Source: Bacillus sp. EB106-08-02-XG196
GTDB taxonomy: Bacteria; Bacillota; Bacilli; Bacillales; Cytobacillaceae
DNA: 64,000 bases
Direction: 5' to 3'
Assembly: GCF_013396335.1 (NCBI RefSeq)
Contig: NZ_JABWSY010000021.1
Location: forward strand, 40,991-104,990
Shown here: one piece after another, positions 42,103-50,317 of the stretch
Layout: the number at the start of each line of letters is the position of its first letter
Position numbering within the stretch: position 1 is the stretch's first letter
Made by a program: the position numbers and the translations under genes
Notes under the pieces: generated by a model
Databases searched by the model: none
Seen by the model: only the letters and a program-made list of their open reading frames with translations
Told to the model about the DNA's origin: nothing

Positions 42103-43845
42103 ATGAGTTGGAAAGAAAATGCAAAAAGGTGGATGGAGTTTTCAAACTTAAATGAGGAACTGAAGCAGCAGCTCGAGGAAATAAAGCAAGATGAAAAACA
42201 TCTTGAAGAAGTTTTTTATAAAAATCTAGAGTTTGGGACCGGCGGGATGCGAGGCGAAATCGGTGTAGGAACCAATCGGATGAATCTATATACGGTTCGA
42301 AAAGCTTCTGCTGGACTAGCTGCATACATAGACGAACAAGGTAGTGAAGCAAAACAACGCGGAGTGGTGATTGCTTACGATTCACGACATAAATCTCCTG
42401 AATTTTGTATGGAGGCTGCCAGAACACTTGCAACAAAAGGGATAAAAACCTACGTATTTAATGAATTAAGACCAACTCCTGAACTATCATTTGCTTTAAG
42501 ATATCTAAACGCATTTTCTGGAATTGTCGTTACAGCAAGCCATAATCCGCCAGAATACAATGGATATAAAGTATATGGTTCTGACGGCGGACAGCTGCCG
42601 CCTGCAGCAGCTGACGAGGTAATAACGAAAGTTGACGAAATAGAAAATGAATTGTTAATCGAAGTAGATACGGAGGAAAACCTTAGGTCACTTGGATTAA
42701 TTAACACAATTGGTGATGAAATTGACCAAGCCTATATCGAAATGCTGAAAACTATTTCTGAGAATCCTTCCATTTCGAAAGAAACAGATGTCAAAATTGT
42801 ATTTACACCACTGCATGGTACGGCTAATAAACCAGTTCGTCAAGCCTTGACGGCGTTGGGCTATACCGACGTAACGGTCGTTGCGGAACAGGAACTGCCT
42901 GATCCTGAATTTTCAACAGTGAAGAGTCCAAATCCTGAGGAACATGCAGCATTTGAACTAGCCATAAGGGATGGTAAAAAAGTGGGTGCAGATCTATTAA
43001 TTGCAACCGATCCAGATGCAGACCGCTTAGGAATTGCTGTACGAAACCATGAAGGAGAATATGTTGTTTTAACAGGGAACCAAACAGGCGCCCTATTATT
43101 AGATTACATTCTCTCGCAAAAGCAAAGCAAAGGGACTCTTCCTTCAAATGGAGTGGTGTTAAAAACAATTGTGACTTCAGAAATCGGCAGGAAGATTGCC
43201 CAAGAATACCAATTACCAACCTTTGATGTGCTAACTGGTTTTAAATTTATTGCTGAAAAAATAAAGGAATACGAAGAAACGGGAGAATTTACTTTCTTAT
43301 TTGGCTATGAAGAAAGCTATGGATATTTAATCGGAGATTTTGCTCGGGATAAGGATGCTGTCCAAGCAGCTATTTTGGCTGTAGAAGTATGTGCCTACTA
43401 TAAAAAACAAGGCATGTCACTCTATGAAGGTTTACTGCAGGTATTTGAAAAGTATGGCTATTATCAAGAAGGACTAAGATCTTTAACGCTAAAAGGAAAA
43501 GAAGGTGCAGAACAGATTCAGCAAATTTTAGCTTCCTTCCGTTCTGAGCCAATAAAGAAACTTGGTGACTTAACGATATCAATGTCAGAAGATTATCTAA
43601 CTGGACTTAAGCAAACCTCTAATGGGGAAGAGAAAATCGATTTACCAAAGTCCAATGTATTAAAATATACCTTCACAGACGGTTCATGGGTTTGCTTAAG
43701 ACCTTCTGGTACAGAACCAAAAGTGAAATTTTATTTTGGTGTGAATAGCAATGGTTTAGAAGATAGTAGAAGTAAATTACTCGAGATCGAAAAGAATTTT
43801 ATGAATCTGGTGGACGAAAAAGTCAAAAAGGTAACAGGAAACTGA
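42103..43845 (+). CDS. pgcA: Alpha-phosphoglucomutase
   Basis: 580 aa, the size of B. subtilis PgcA. It interconverts glucose-6-phosphate and glucose-1-phosphate for UDP-glucose, teichoic acid and glycolipid synthesis. The phosphoserine loop is VVTASHNPPEYNGYKVY (about residues 142-158), the metal loop is ATDPDADRLGIAV (about 305), the sugar-binding loop is GYEESYGYLIGDF, and the phosphate-binding loop is RPSGTEPKVKFYF. AGGGAGG lies before the ATG. In B. subtilis pgcA lies near yhcT/yhcU, as here. Confidence 0.96.
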   Translation: MSWKENAKRWMEFSNLNEELKQQLEEIKQDEKHLEEVFYKNLEFGTGGMRGEIGVGTNRMNLYTVRKASAGLAAYIDEQGSEAKQRGVVIAYDSRHKSPEFCMEAARTLATKGIKTYVFNELRPTPELSFALRYLNAFSGIVVTASHNPPEYNGYKVYGSDGGQLPPAAADEVITKVDEIENELLIEVDTEENLRSLGLINTIGDEIDQAYIEMLKTISENPSISKETDVKIVFTPLHGTANKPVRQALTALGYTDVTVVAEQELPDPEFSTVKSPNPEEHAAFELAIRDGKKVGADLLIATDPDADRLGIAVRNHEGEYVVLTGNQTGALLLDYILSQKQSKGTLPSNGVVLKTIVTSEIGRKIAQEYQLPTFDVLTGFKFIAEKIKEYEETGEFTFLFGYEESYGYLIGDFARDKDAVQAAILAVEVCAYYKKQGMSLYEGLLQVFEKYGYYQEGLRSLTLKGKEGAEQIQQILASFRSEPIKKLGDLTISMSEDYLTGLKQTSNGEEKIDLPKSNVLKYTFTDGSWVCLRPSGTEPKVKFYFGVNSNGLEDSRSKLLEIEKNFMNLVDEKVKKVTGN

Positions 43846-43891
43846 TTTTTCATCAATCATCTTAGTACCTCAACATGAAAGGAACAAAAGC

Positions 43892-44614
43892 ATGTTAAAA
43901 AATCAAATCGCAATTGTTACTGGAGCGTCCAGAGGAATTGGCAAGGAAATTGCTGTTAAACTTGCAGAGCAAGGAGTGAAATTAGCAATAATCGGAAGTT
44001 CAGCACAAATTTCAGAAACAGCCGATGACCTGAAGAAAAAAGGGTTTCCACATGTATTGCCTATTCAAGCCGACGTTTCGAAAGAAGAAGACTTACAGCA
44101 AGTGGTTTCGAAAACCATTAAGGAATATGGACATATAGATATGTTGGTTAATAATGCAGGTGTGGGATTCTTTAAATTAACAGAGGAAGTAACGCTCGAA
44201 GAATGGAAAAAGGTGTTTGAAGTAAACGTACAAGGTGTATTTCTGGCAACAAAAGCTGTCCTTCCACATATGAAGGAGCGGAAATCAGGAACGATTATAA
44301 CCATTGCTTCTGATGTAGCCAGATATACGATAGCTAACGGTTCAGCTTACACAGCTTCAAAATACGCAGTACAAGGTTTTTCTGGCTCTGTAGCACAAGA
44401 AGTACGTGAATATGGAATCAGAGTAGGTACTATTAACCCGGGAATGGTGGATACCTATTTTGCTGAATCTACACAAGGTTTACCGGAAAAACAAGATTGG
44501 CTTAAGGTTGAAGATATAGCAAACGCTGTGGTATATATGGCTTCAGCTCCTAAGTATATGCTTATTGATGAAATTGTCCTTCATCCACTTGTTCAACAAT
44601 ATCCTATCGCCTAA
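43892..44614 (+). CDS. SDR-family oxidoreductase (FabG-like)
   Basis: 240-aa classical short-chain dehydrogenase: cofactor motif TGASRGIGKEIA, LVNNAGVGFF, and the catalytic Ser-Tyr-Lys set with SAYTASKYAVQGFSG (Tyr near 151, Lys 155). NPGMVDT follows. It probably prefers NADP because of Ser/Arg in the first loop. The substrate is unknown; 3-oxoacyl-ACP reductase annotations are common for such proteins but not proven. It lies 46 bp behind pgcA with AAAGGAAC as RBS, possibly read through from it. Confidence 0.9.
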   Translation: MLKNQIAIVTGASRGIGKEIAVKLAEQGVKLAIIGSSAQISETADDLKKKGFPHVLPIQADVSKEEDLQQVVSKTIKEYGHIDMLVNNAGVGFFKLTEEVTLEEWKKVFEVNVQGVFLATKAVLPHMKERKSGTIITIASDVARYTIANGSAYTASKYAVQGFSGSVAQEVREYGIRVGTINPGMVDTYFAESTQGLPEKQDWLKVEDIANAVVYMASAPKYMLIDEIVLHPLVQQYPIA

Positions 44615-44620
44615 TATAAG

Positions 44621-44650
44621 AAAACGGCTCCTCCTTGAGGAAGCCGTTTT
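44621..44650. terminator. Bidirectional terminator
   Basis: AAAACGGCT and AGCCGTTTT with inner CCTC/GAGG pairing, between convergent genes. Confidence 0.85.
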
Positions 44651-44720
44651 TGGTTTTGGTGGAATTCGTTGGTCCGGTTGTTAAAATATTTCTCAATAAA
44701 AATTGTATCCACTTGTTTTT

Positions 44721-44972
44721 TCAGGAAAGACTATACATCGGTAACTCATTATCTGGTTCAACGGTTTCGTTAGCATGGTCGATATAACGAAGTAAAGAAT
44801 ATAAACTTTTTTCAATTACTGAGTAGTCACGTTCAAAGTGATAAGCATGCAGGAATTGCTCTATCCTCTTTGATAAAAATTGGTCTTTTGTTCGTACCAT
44901 TAGTATCAGCAAATTATCCCATTCAGAGCGATGTGTATAATACAAAGCTCGATCATAATCCATTTTCTTCAT
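44721..44972 (-). CDS. YhdB-like small protein
   Basis: 83 aa from the ATG at 44972, which has a perfect AAGGAGGAG 9 bases before it; the frame runs further to 45026 but without a site. MKKMDYDRALYYTHRSEWDNLLILMVRTKDQFLSKRIEQF is the opening pattern I associate with B. subtilis YhdB, a gene that lies near spoVR there as here. It is helical and soluble, with no known function. The family link is from memory. Confidence 0.6.
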   Translation of the reverse strand: MKKMDYDRALYYTHRSEWDNLLILMVRTKDQFLSKRIEQFLHAYHFERDYSVIEKSLYSLLRYIDHANETVEPDNELPMYSLS

Positions 44973-45122
44973 TTGTTTTGTCTCCTCCTTACTAGGAGTT
45001 GAAGTTATTTTATGATATTTCGGCAATAACTTTCACAGAAAATGTTGGACAATCCGTTCTAACGCTGTTTGCAACTTTTACCTGTATAACTTGCAGCGCA
45101 ATGGTTACGAAAAGGAGCCAGT

Positions 45123-46109
45123 ATGAAGAAGCTATTATGTATTTTGATGGTTTTATTATTCCAGCTTGAAAATGTCTCACTGGCAAAAGTTGTTGAAACA
45201 AATCGTCCTTATACATATGAGAAAATGAAGGATGACCTAGAAAAGCTCAATCATCAATATCCTGCTATAAAAGTAAAAAAAATAGGGGAAACTCATTTTG
45301 GAAGAGACATTTATGCGATTAGGCTTGGTAAAGGAAAGAAGAATATCGTTTTAATTGGAGCCCATCATGGACGTGAATGGATAACAAGTATGCTTTTAAT
45401 GAAGAAACTTGAAGTGTATGCTGATTTGTACCAAAGAAAAAGAGAGTTTGGGTCAATTTCAACAGATATTTTAAATGATGTTTCCATCTGGTTTATTCCC
45501 ATGCTCAATCCAGACGGTGTGACCATCCAACAAAATAAACTCAATCTGTTCCCTGAAAAACACATGAAACAACTAGTGTCCATGAATGATGGTGTAGAGA
45601 ACTTTGAGCGCTGGAAAGCGAATGGAATCGGGATTGATTTAAATAGACAATATCCAGCAGGATGGAAGGAGCTCACCGATGGACCTCCATTTCCCTTTTT
45701 CCAATTTTATAAGGGAAAGAGGCCTTTGGCAGCAAAAGAGGTTAAGGCTGTAACAAAATTCATTCACGACATTCATCCAGAAATTGCTGTGGCTTATCAT
45801 TCGGCTGGCAGAGAGATTTTTTGGAATTATAAAAATGGCAAGCAGCTTCAACGTGACAAACAAATCGCAAAAAAAATTTCAACATTGACCGGTTATCCAC
45901 TGGCAAAACCACCTAAACACGCAACGGGCGGCGGTTTTACGGATTGGTTTATCACTAACTACCACCGCCCTGCGATGACGATTGAGGTTAGTCCGCTTGT
46001 TGGAGAAACTTCCCCGCCTTTATCGTTCTTTAAAGCAGAATGGGAAAGAAATAAATATGTAGGACTTACCCTGGCAGAAGAGGCAAAGAGCTTGAAAAAG
46101 CGAAAATAA
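45123..46109 (+). CDS. Secreted M14-family zinc carboxypeptidase
   Basis: 328 aa with a signal peptide (MKKLLCILMVLLFQLENVSLA). The M14 site is complete: HHGREW (zinc His and Glu, about residues 80-85), substrate-binding DLNRQYP, the third zinc ligand in AYHSAGREIFW, and the catalytic Glu in TIEVSP. In Bacillus such enzymes are gamma-D-glutamyl-diamino acid peptidases acting on peptidoglycan, or broad carboxypeptidases. The acidic/basic pocket cannot be judged from here. AAAAGGAG precedes the ATG. It is 83 bp ahead of spoVR, which could be co-expressed in sporulation. Confidence 0.9.
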   Translation: MKKLLCILMVLLFQLENVSLAKVVETNRPYTYEKMKDDLEKLNHQYPAIKVKKIGETHFGRDIYAIRLGKGKKNIVLIGAHHGREWITSMLLMKKLEVYADLYQRKREFGSISTDILNDVSIWFIPMLNPDGVTIQQNKLNLFPEKHMKQLVSMNDGVENFERWKANGIGIDLNRQYPAGWKELTDGPPFPFFQFYKGKRPLAAKEVKAVTKFIHDIHPEIAVAYHSAGREIFWNYKNGKQLQRDKQIAKKISTLTGYPLAKPPKHATGGGFTDWFITNYHRPAMTIEVSPLVGETSPPLSFFKAEWERNKYVGLTLAEEAKSLKKRK

Positions 46110-46191
46110 GCAGGTATACTTGCTGTTTTTTACATCTTGTTTCATCATTCCCAGATTTACTTCATACATTGTGGTAAGAGGAAAAGGGGGA

Positions 46192-47610
46192 ATGGCGATG
46201 AATGGGGACGATCGCAAAGCTCTTGAATACGCGATTAGTGAGATCACTGAAATTGCTCGGGGCTTTGGCTTAGATTTTTATCCTATGCGATATGAAATTT
46301 GCCCAGCTGAAATCATTTACACGTTTGGTGCCTATGGAATGCCTACCAGATTTTCACACTGGAGCTTTGGGAAGCAATTTCATAAAATGAAGCTTCATTA
46401 TGATTTAGGATTAAGTAAAATTTACGAACTTGTTATTAATTCAAATCCTTGTTATGCCTTCTTACTAGATTCCAATTCACTCATCCAGAATAAATTAATC
46501 GTTGCACACGTACTGGCTCATTGTGATTTCTTCAAGAATAATGTCAGGTTCCAAAATACCAAACGGGATATGGTTGAAAGCATGGCCGCCACGGCAGAAC
46601 GAATCAGAACTTATGAAATACAATTTGGGAAAAAGGAAGTAGAGACCTTCCTTGATGCCATACTCGCCATTGATGAACATATTGATCCTTCATTAATGAG
46701 ACCAAAACTGGCATGGTCACTGGAGGATGAAGGGGAAGAAGAATCGCCGCAAATCTCAGCAACTCCTTACGATGATTTATGGAAGTTAGATGACAGTGCT
46801 AATAAACAGCCAAGTCAGCCAAGAAAAAAGCTATTTCCACCAAAGCCGGAAAAGGACCTATTATTATTTATTGAAACTTATAGCAGGGAGCTTAAGGATT
46901 GGCAGCGAGATATACTAACAATGATGCGGGAGGAAATGCTTTATTTCTGGCCGCAGTTAGAAACGAAAATCATGAATGAAGGCTGGGCTTCCTATTGGCA
47001 CCAGCGAATCATCCGTGAGATGGATTTAACGAGCGGAGAAGCAATTGAATTTGCAAAATTAAACGCAGGGGTGGTACAGCCGTCAAAGACCGGTATAAAT
47101 CCTTATTACCTAGGAATTAAGATATTTGAGGACATTGAAGAACGGTATAATAATCCCACTGATGACATGATTAGAAGAGGAGTTATACCAGGCTCTGGCC
47201 GGGAAAAGATGTTTGAGGTTCGTGAAGTGGAATCAGATATATCTTTTTTACGGAATTATTTAAACAAAGATCTTGTCATGAGGGAAGATATGTATCTCTT
47301 CCAAAAGCAGGGAAGGGACTATAAAATCGTCGATAAGGAATGGGAGCATGTTCGCGACCAGTTAGTGAATATGCGAGTAAATGGAGGGTTCCCGTATATT
47401 ACTGTCAATGATGGTGACTATTTGAAGAACGGTGAACTCTATTTAAAGCATTGGTATGAGGATGTGGAATTAGATGTCAAATACCTTGAAAAGGTATTGC
47501 CATATATCCAGCAGCTATGGGGAAGACCTGTTCATATTGAAACCATGATAGAAGATCGAAGAATGTTATTTTCTTATGACGGGAAAGGTGTTCACCGAAA
47601 GTATATGTAA
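46192..47610 (+). CDS. spoVR: SpoVR, spore cortex/coat assembly protein
   Basis: The open frame begins at 46120, but the ATG at 46192 (MAMNGDDRKAL) has AAAAGGGGGAA before it; 472 aa, like B. subtilis SpoVR (468). Conserved parts include DFYPMRYEICPAEIIYTFGAYGMPTRFSHWSFG, LLDSNSLIQNKLIVAHVLAHCDFFKNN, MREEMLYFWPQLETKIMNEGWASYWHQRI and NPYYLGIKIFEDIEERYNNP. The His/Glu residues in these blocks suggest a metal site. SpoVR works in spore cortex formation and is linked across bacteria to PrkA/YeaG and YhbH/YeaH, both also in this window. Confidence 0.96.
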   Translation: MAMNGDDRKALEYAISEITEIARGFGLDFYPMRYEICPAEIIYTFGAYGMPTRFSHWSFGKQFHKMKLHYDLGLSKIYELVINSNPCYAFLLDSNSLIQNKLIVAHVLAHCDFFKNNVRFQNTKRDMVESMAATAERIRTYEIQFGKKEVETFLDAILAIDEHIDPSLMRPKLAWSLEDEGEEESPQISATPYDDLWKLDDSANKQPSQPRKKLFPPKPEKDLLLFIETYSRELKDWQRDILTMMREEMLYFWPQLETKIMNEGWASYWHQRIIREMDLTSGEAIEFAKLNAGVVQPSKTGINPYYLGIKIFEDIEERYNNPTDDMIRRGVIPGSGREKMFEVREVESDISFLRNYLNKDLVMREDMYLFQKQGRDYKIVDKEWEHVRDQLVNMRVNGGFPYITVNDGDYLKNGELYLKHWYEDVELDVKYLEKVLPYIQQLWGRPVHIETMIEDRRMLFSYDGKGVHRKYM

Positions 47611-47650
47611 AAAGTAGTTGTGTATTGCAAGGCTTAAATCGTCAACAAAA

Positions 47651-47677
47651 AAAACACCAATCAATGGTGTTTTTTTG
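47651..47677 (+). terminator. Terminator of spoVR
   Basis: AAAACACCA and TGGTGTTTT with a 5-nt loop and a T run. Confidence 0.8.
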
Positions 47678-47705
47678 TTTATTATTATTATTTCTTATTT
47701 TTATG

Positions 47706-48047
47706 TTATTTATTTAAAAGGATAGCTCCAATAGCAATCAGGAAAATCCCAATAATGGAATATACTGAAATGTTCTGTCGTAAAACTATTATAGATAAAA
47801 TTGTAATAAGAATTGCATTAACGCCAGTTTGAATACCTCCAAGCATTACCGTATTTCCAAATATTTTATTCCCTTGAATGAACCCCCAAGCTAGTACAAT
47901 GTTTCCTAAAAAAGAGAGAGGAAGAAAATATATATTAAATCGGATGCTATCTTTTAAAGTTGGTTGAAAGAAATGGGCAGATAAAATTGGTAATAAGGAA
48001 AAAACAGCAGCACCAATTACAATTGCGCCTATTACAAGAAATTTCAA
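47706..48047 (-). CDS. Small four-helix membrane protein, DMT/EamA-like
   Basis: 113 aa, four hydrophobic segments. The last two, GGIQTGVNAILITILSIIVLRQNISVYSIIGIFLIAIGAILLNK, match the end of the EamA/SMR fold, where a Gly-rich helix and a final dimer helix are typical. It is the size of an SMR half-transporter that acts as a dimer. Substrate unknown. No partner gene of the same type is adjacent. Weakly defined start and no clear operator. Confidence 0.7.
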   Translation of the reverse strand: MKFLVIGAIVIGAAVFSLLPILSAHFFQPTLKDSIRFNIYFLPLSFLGNIVLAWGFIQGNKIFGNTVMLGGIQTGVNAILITILSIIVLRQNISVYSIIGIFLIAIGAILLNK

Positions 48048-48154
48048 AAGAACACCTCTTTTAATGGAAATACTTTATCCTAAATAGTATTGCGTTTTCT
48101 TTCCTATCTATTCAATTCTCCATGATTATCTTTATCTTTTCTTTTATAAGTGAG

Positions 48155-48184
48155 TTTATTATTATTATTTTTATTATTATTATT
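48155..48184. repeat. (TTA)n simple sequence run
   Basis: TTATTATTATTATTTTTATTATTATTATT tract between two small membrane-protein genes; no further function seen in the 240-bp gap. Confidence 0.6.
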
Positions 48185-48291
48185 CAACTCTGTTAGTTAA
48201 AGAAATGTACCATAATTTTATTTTGGTATATTTTTCTTGGAGAATAATGGTAGAGTTCATGCTAAGATTTTTTTAAAGTGAGGTGTTTTTA

Positions 48292-48609
48292 TTGGGCATA
48301 CAAAAGTGTGAAGCTTGTAAGCGACAATTTAGATGGAAGGAAATACAAAAGACTATCCGTTGGAATTATAAACCACTTGTATGTAGAAAATGTGGAACGA
48401 TGCATCAAATTACACTACAGAGCAAATTATTATTTTCACTTACGATAGCAGTATTGTTATTCATTTTCAGTCTAGCTAATCTTTCTTTTAATTTAAGAAT
48501 AGCGGTAATAATCATCGTCTTCTTATCCGTTTTATTCAGCTTCCCTTATTTTGCTAATTATAAAAAGAATGAAAGTTCAATAAAAAAAGGAAAAAAGGTT
48601 AAACGATAA
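48292..48609 (+). CDS. CxxC-x20-CxxC zinc-finger membrane protein (TIGR04104 type)
   Basis: The start is TTG at 48292 with AAAGTGAGG upstream; 105 aa. CEACKRQF and CRKCGTMH form a zinc ribbon with about 20 residues between the Cys pairs, followed by two membrane helices (LLFSLTIAVLLFIFSLANLS and IAVIIIVFLSVLFSFPYF) and a basic tail rich in Lys. The pattern matches the cxxc_20_cxxc family of unknown function. Monocistronic, between repeat-rich and convergent regions. Confidence 0.8.
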   Translation: MGIQKCEACKRQFRWKEIQKTIRWNYKPLVCRKCGTMHQITLQSKLLFSLTIAVLLFIFSLANLSFNLRIAVIIIVFLSVLFSFPYFANYKKNESSIKKGKKVKR

Positions 48610-48619
48610 CCTTTTTTCC
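48589..48619. terminator. Bidirectional terminator
   Basis: GGAAAAAAGGTTA and TAACCTTTTTTCC form a perfect 13-bp stem, 5-nt loop, overlapping the zinc-finger gene stop. Confidence 0.85.
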
Positions 48620-48637
48620 TTTTCACTAGCAAAGTAT

Positions 48638-49951
48638 TTACTTTACATTACTTTCTTTATTAACACTTTGAGAAATTGTAGGTTTGATTAATAGGGACCC
48701 AACGTAATAGAAGATAGCTGAGGAACCTATGCCAAATACCACCACTGAAAGCTGCGGTGCAAAGAAGTTAACCAATAAAGCTACTAAAGCGGCCATACCC
48801 CATGCAACAAATGGAAGTGGTTTCCAACTTTCGGACCCAAGCGACTGATTTTTTCTTAGAATTAGTTGATCTATAATAATGATTGTAGCGATTGGCGGAA
48901 CAATTAAACCGAGAAGTTCCAGCCAGCTCTGGAAAGCGTTCCAGATACCTGAGACTGCTGCGATGATTCCAACAATCCCTAGTACGATTGTTAAAAATCT
49001 CATGCTTTTTCCTGTCATATGTGAGAAACCGACCGCACCATTATACAAGCAGTGGGTACATCCAACACCAAGATTAATAAAAACAAAAATGAGAGCCAAG
49101 AAGGAAAGAAGAGGACCTTGTCCCGATAAAATTGGCATAAAGTCTCCGCCACTCGTGGCAGGACTTTGGATTACACCTGTCGCTACGATAATTGCACCTA
49201 CTACTTCGGCGATGAACTTTCCAAATGGGAAGGCTGTAATGGCAGCTAACAATCCTTCACGCCCATTTTTCGACCAACGTGTAAAGTCAGCGGTCATCGT
49301 ACCAGAATCAGCAAACGTTGCAAATACCATGGTGACTGCTGCCCCAAAGGACAGAAGACCTGCACTGGTTGTTGGTTCATAATTAAAAATATCTGTATTT
49401 CCAGTTTTAAACGAGATAATAATTGAAACAATACCGAGAATGAGATATAAAGGTGCCGCGATCCATCCTAAAATTGTTAATGCTTTTATTCCGATAAAAG
49501 TTGCAGCAACATAAAGAACCCCGCCTATTAAAGTCATTAATAGCATTGGGGCACCGAATGAGCGAGCCATGGTATCGCCGGTAAGCCCTACCATAAGAGC
49601 AAACCATCCTACTACGACTGTGGAAAGTAATCCAGATACGACCATGTATCCATATCTTCCAAAAGTCCTTTGAGCAGTCATTGCAAAGTTTTCTCCGGTT
49701 TTCCCTGCCAAATAGCTTAATGCTCCCACAACTAGGCATAGCAGCAAGTTTCCTGCTAGTATTGCAGTTACCCCAACTTTAAATCCAAGCATTGCAGTGA
49801 TTACTCCACCGATTACAGCGCTTGTCAAAACCATTGGGAAACCAAACCAAACAGCTGCTACAGATGCCAGCGGCTTTCTGTATTCTTTTGGTACAGGAGT
49901 AGTTTCAAATTCCGGATCTAATAATTTAGAATCCACATTATTGGTAGACAT
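48638..49951 (-). CDS. NCS1-family cytosine/purine permease (CodB-like)
   Basis: 437 aa, twelve helices. The N-terminal tract VAAVWFGFPMVLTSAVIGG and VATFADSGTMTADFTRWSKNGREG mid-protein are CodB-family marks; these transporters import cytosine, purines or hydantoins with Na+ or H+. It is divergent from the Tat-exported amidohydrolase gene, with 366 bp between them, so the pair likely shares regulation. CodB-like is the best call, but the bound base is not certain. A cre-like site lies just upstream of the start. Confidence 0.9.
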   Translation of the reverse strand: MSTNNVDSKLLDPEFETTPVPKEYRKPLASVAAVWFGFPMVLTSAVIGGVITAMLGFKVGVTAILAGNLLLCLVVGALSYLAGKTGENFAMTAQRTFGRYGYMVVSGLLSTVVVGWFALMVGLTGDTMARSFGAPMLLMTLIGGVLYVAATFIGIKALTILGWIAAPLYLILGIVSIIISFKTGNTDIFNYEPTTSAGLLSFGAAVTMVFATFADSGTMTADFTRWSKNGREGLLAAITAFPFGKFIAEVVGAIIVATGVIQSPATSGGDFMPILSGQGPLLSFLALIFVFINLGVGCTHCLYNGAVGFSHMTGKSMRFLTIVLGIVGIIAAVSGIWNAFQSWLELLGLIVPPIATIIIIDQLILRKNQSLGSESWKPLPFVAWGMAALVALLVNFFAPQLSVVVFGIGSSAIFYYVGSLLIKPTISQSVNKESNVK

Positions 49952-49978
49952 ATTTTCCCTCCAGCCTATTCTTTATTT

Positions 49979-49992
49979 TTTGAGCGCTTTCA
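49979..49992 (-). promoter_or_regulatory. cre-like site upstream of the NCS1 permease gene
   Basis: On the minus strand the sequence reads TGAAAGCGCTCAAA, one mismatch (conserved C) from the CcpA consensus, 28 bp before the ATG at 49951. Confidence 0.4.
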
Positions 49993-50141
49993 ATAGGATC
50001 CTATATGTTTATTTTAGAAAGGAAAATTATAGAAGTCTTTGGATAGTTCAACTACAAAACTCGCAAATCATTTAGTCATTGCGCACAAAGAAGTGTGAAT
50101 AAATTATGAAGAAAAATACTTTTTGGATATTTCAAACTATA

Positions 50142-50169
50142 TTGACACAATTCATTCACAGACTATAGT
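50142..50169 (+). promoter_or_regulatory. Promoter of the exported amidohydrolase gene
   Basis: TTGACA (50142-50147), 16-bp spacer, TATAGT (50164-50169), which predicts a leader of about 140 nt before the ATG at 50318. Confidence 0.75.
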
Positions 50170-50228
50170 CCAAAATATACAGGTGATAAAATATTTTTTT
50201 CGGGACAAAAACATCATGTAAATTTTGG
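50170..50228 (+). other. Structured 5' leader stem of the amidohydrolase mRNA
   Basis: CCAAAATATACA (50170-50181), at the predicted mRNA 5' end, pairs with TGTAAATTTTGG (50217-50228) in 11 of 12 positions. T-rich runs (50284-50299) lie just before the ribosome binding site. No known riboswitch consensus was recognised. Confidence 0.35.
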
Positions 50229-50317
50229 AACAAATACCTAGAATGACTTTTGTAAGGATTGTCAATTGTTAGTGGAACCAACTTTTTTAATTTTTTTTAC
50301 ATAAGGAGGAAGATTAG

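Noticed and set aside
41930..42436. 168-codon minus-strand frame over the start of pgcA
   Set aside because: It is antisense to a well-conserved enzyme, has no ribosome site and a low-complexity composition.
50170..50317. Known purine or guanidine riboswitch in the amidohydrolase leader
   Set aside because: No match to the conserved loop sequences of these classes; only an undefined stem can be supported.
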